In this document: in pieces, positions 5,177-6,196 of the stretch
Layout: every line of letters starts with the position of its first letter
How positions within the stretch are numbered: the stretch's first letter is position 1
From: Pseudomonadota bacterium
GTDB taxonomy: Bacteria; Pseudomonadota; Gammaproteobacteria; Enterobacterales; Enterobacteriaceae
Length of the DNA: 6,196 nt
Assembly: GCA_023425455.1 (NCBI GenBank)
Contig: JAFACP010000314.1
Location: forward strand, 1-6,196
Reading direction: 5' to 3'
Position numbers and translations under genes: made by a program
Notes under the pieces: generated by a model
The model's input: only the letters and a program-made list of their open reading frames with translations
Databases searched by the model: none
Told to the model about the DNA's origin: nothing

Positions 5177-5195
5177 GGATCAGTCTCTCCAGAAC

Positions 5196-6194
<999 letters not shown>

Positions 6195-6196
6195 TT

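Overview
The window is ordinary chromosomal core DNA from an enterobacterium. Gene content, order and orientation match the Escherichia coli gapA-yeaD-yeaE-mipA-yeaG-yeaH neighbourhood, shown here in reverse. The proteins have the same lengths I recall for the E. coli versions (331, 294, 284, 248 and 644 residues) but differ enough that E. coli itself is unlikely. The moderately GC-rich base composition and the REP-type palindrome of the form GCCCGGTA...TACCGGGC suggest the Enterobacter/Klebsiella/Lelliottia side of the family. That placement is an inference from memory, not a database result.

Layout from left to right. Positions 1-26 hold the first codons of yeaH (minus strand, cut by the window edge). 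Positions 27-140 are a yeaH-yeaG spacer carrying two palindromes. Positions 141-2075 are yeaG (minus). Positions 2076-2508 are a divergent regulatory region with a near-perfect sigma-54 promoter for yeaGH and a candidate sigma-70 promoter for mipA. Positions 2509-3255 are mipA (plus), followed by a hairpin terminator and yeaE (3346-4200, plus). A short convergent gap with a hairpin leads to yeaD (4239-5123, minus). Upstream of yeaD lie a strong UUCG-type terminator and gapA (5196-6191, minus), whose promoter is outside the window.

Functionally there are three groups. gapA and yeaD belong to sugar phosphate metabolism: glyceraldehyde-3-phosphate dehydrogenase and a hexose-6-phosphate mutarotase. 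yeaE, an aldo-keto reductase linked to methylglyoxal detoxification, fits beside them. mipA is an outer-membrane protein tied to murein synthesis and turnover. yeaG-yeaH is a two-gene stress and nitrogen-starvation module: a PrkA-type AAA+ protein and a VWA-domain (DUF444) partner.

I found no mobile element, CRISPR array, tRNA, rRNA or broken gene, and no evidence of a new system. The points worth a second look are regulatory: the sigma-54 promoter and the hairpin at its predicted transcript start, a Met-Pro-stop mini-ORF overlapping the yeaG start, an out-of-frame ATG ahead of the mipA GTG start, the palindromes between yeaG and yeaH, and an atypical Walker B segment in YeaG.
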